A stretch of 9,042 nucleotides of DNA, taken from Porticoccaceae bacterium (GTDB lineage: Bacteria; Pseudomonadota; Gammaproteobacteria; Pseudomonadales; Porticoccaceae). The stretch is taken from contig DNBN01000241.1 of the NCBI GenBank assembly GCA_003491845.1, positions 1 through 9,042 of the forward strand, given 5' to 3'. Numbering within the stretch: the stretch's first letter is position 1; each line of letters starts with the position of its first letter. A model generated the notes under the pieces. That model made no database searches, was not told the DNA's origin, and worked only from the letters and a program-made list of their open reading frames with translations. The translations under genes were made by a program, and so were the position numbers. This document shows, in pieces, positions 8,743-9,042 of this stretch.

Positions 8743-9042
8743 ATGTCTGAGATAACTGCTAAGCCCATAAAACTTTTGCAAACAGCACAACATCCCTGTA
8801 GTTACCTTGACGACAAAATAGCGACTACGGTATTAATTGATCCTTCTGAGAATTTAGATCCTTACCTTCATGGGCAATTGGCCGCCATGGGTTTTCGGCG
8901 CAGTGGAGCACACACATACAAACCAATGTGTCGATCCTGTCATGCCTGTGTTCCAGCACGTATCGTGGCGAGGGAGTTTATGCCAAATAAATCGCAAAAA
9001 CGGTGCTTGAAATATAATATGGACCTTGTTGTCCAGAATAAT
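8743..9042 (+). CDS. bpt: Aspartate/glutamate leucyltransferase (Bpt/arginyltransferase family), N-terminal 100 residues
   Basis: The family adds an amino acid from aminoacyl-tRNA to proteins with acidic N-termini; characterised bacterial Bpt adds Leu to Asp or Glu. The frame is open from ATG 8743 to the right edge. Visible family features are HPCSYL at 17-22, the AAMGFRRSGAHTYKPMC stretch at 47-63, and the cysteine cluster C63-x2-C66-x2-C69 running into VPAR, typical of the N-terminal ATE/Bpt domain. Full-length members are about 235-250 residues, so roughly 40% is present and the C-terminal acyltransferase-fold domain lies outside. A GGA site is 9 nt upstream. An in-frame ATG at 8734 would add three residues but sits directly against that site, so 8743 is preferred. 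Whether the donor is Leu or Arg cannot be settled from this fragment; the bacterial context favours Leu. Confidence 0.93.
   Translation, partial: MSEITAKPIKLLQTAQHPCSYLDDKIATTVLIDPSENLDPYLHGQLAAMGFRRSGAHTYKPMCRSCHACVPARIVAREFMPNKSQKRCLKYNMDLVVQNN

Overview
This 9-kb window is ordinary bacterial chromosome. It is densely coding, moderately AT-rich, and has no mobile elements, CRISPR arrays or RNA genes that I can see. The gene set and order (trxB and aat-bpt on one strand; ftsK-lolA-rarA-crcB-serS divergent from them) match the conserved gammaproteobacterial trxB/ftsK/lolA/rarA/serS neighbourhood. The Pseudomonas-type version also has aat and bpt beside trxB. I infer a gammaproteobacterium from the Pseudomonadales/Cellvibrionales side rather than an enteric, because there is no lrp between trxB and ftsK. 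The species cannot be named from this sequence.

Left arm, minus strand, transcribed right to left from about 6.8 kb: ftsK (divisome DNA translocase), lolA (periplasmic lipoprotein carrier), rarA (replication-associated AAA+ ATPase), crcB (fluoride channel), serS (seryl-tRNA synthetase) and gor (glutathione reductase, cut off by the left edge). The five junctions are +20, -11, +5, +10 and +30 bp, so this is very probably one operon. At two junctions the ribosome binding site of the next gene lies in the end of the previous gene, which suggests coupled translation.

Centre (6789-6972): a 184-bp divergent intergenic region. It holds a good sigma70-type promoter for trxB, with an 8-bp palindrome in its spacer, and a terminator-like hairpin with a T-rich tail facing ftsK.

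Right arm, plus strand: trxB (thioredoxin reductase), aat (leucyl/phenylalanyl-tRNA-protein transferase) and the start of bpt (aspartate/glutamate leucyltransferase family), cut off by the right edge. Aat and Bpt form the tRNA-dependent N-degron tagging pair that feeds ClpS/ClpAP.

Functionally the window is housekeeping: chromosome segregation and fork maintenance (FtsK, RarA), envelope lipoprotein sorting (LolA), translation (SerS), thiol redox balance (TrxB, Gor), fluoride detoxification (CrcB) and N-terminal degradation tagging (Aat, Bpt). I found no convincing undescribed system. The findings below are modest, local observations.
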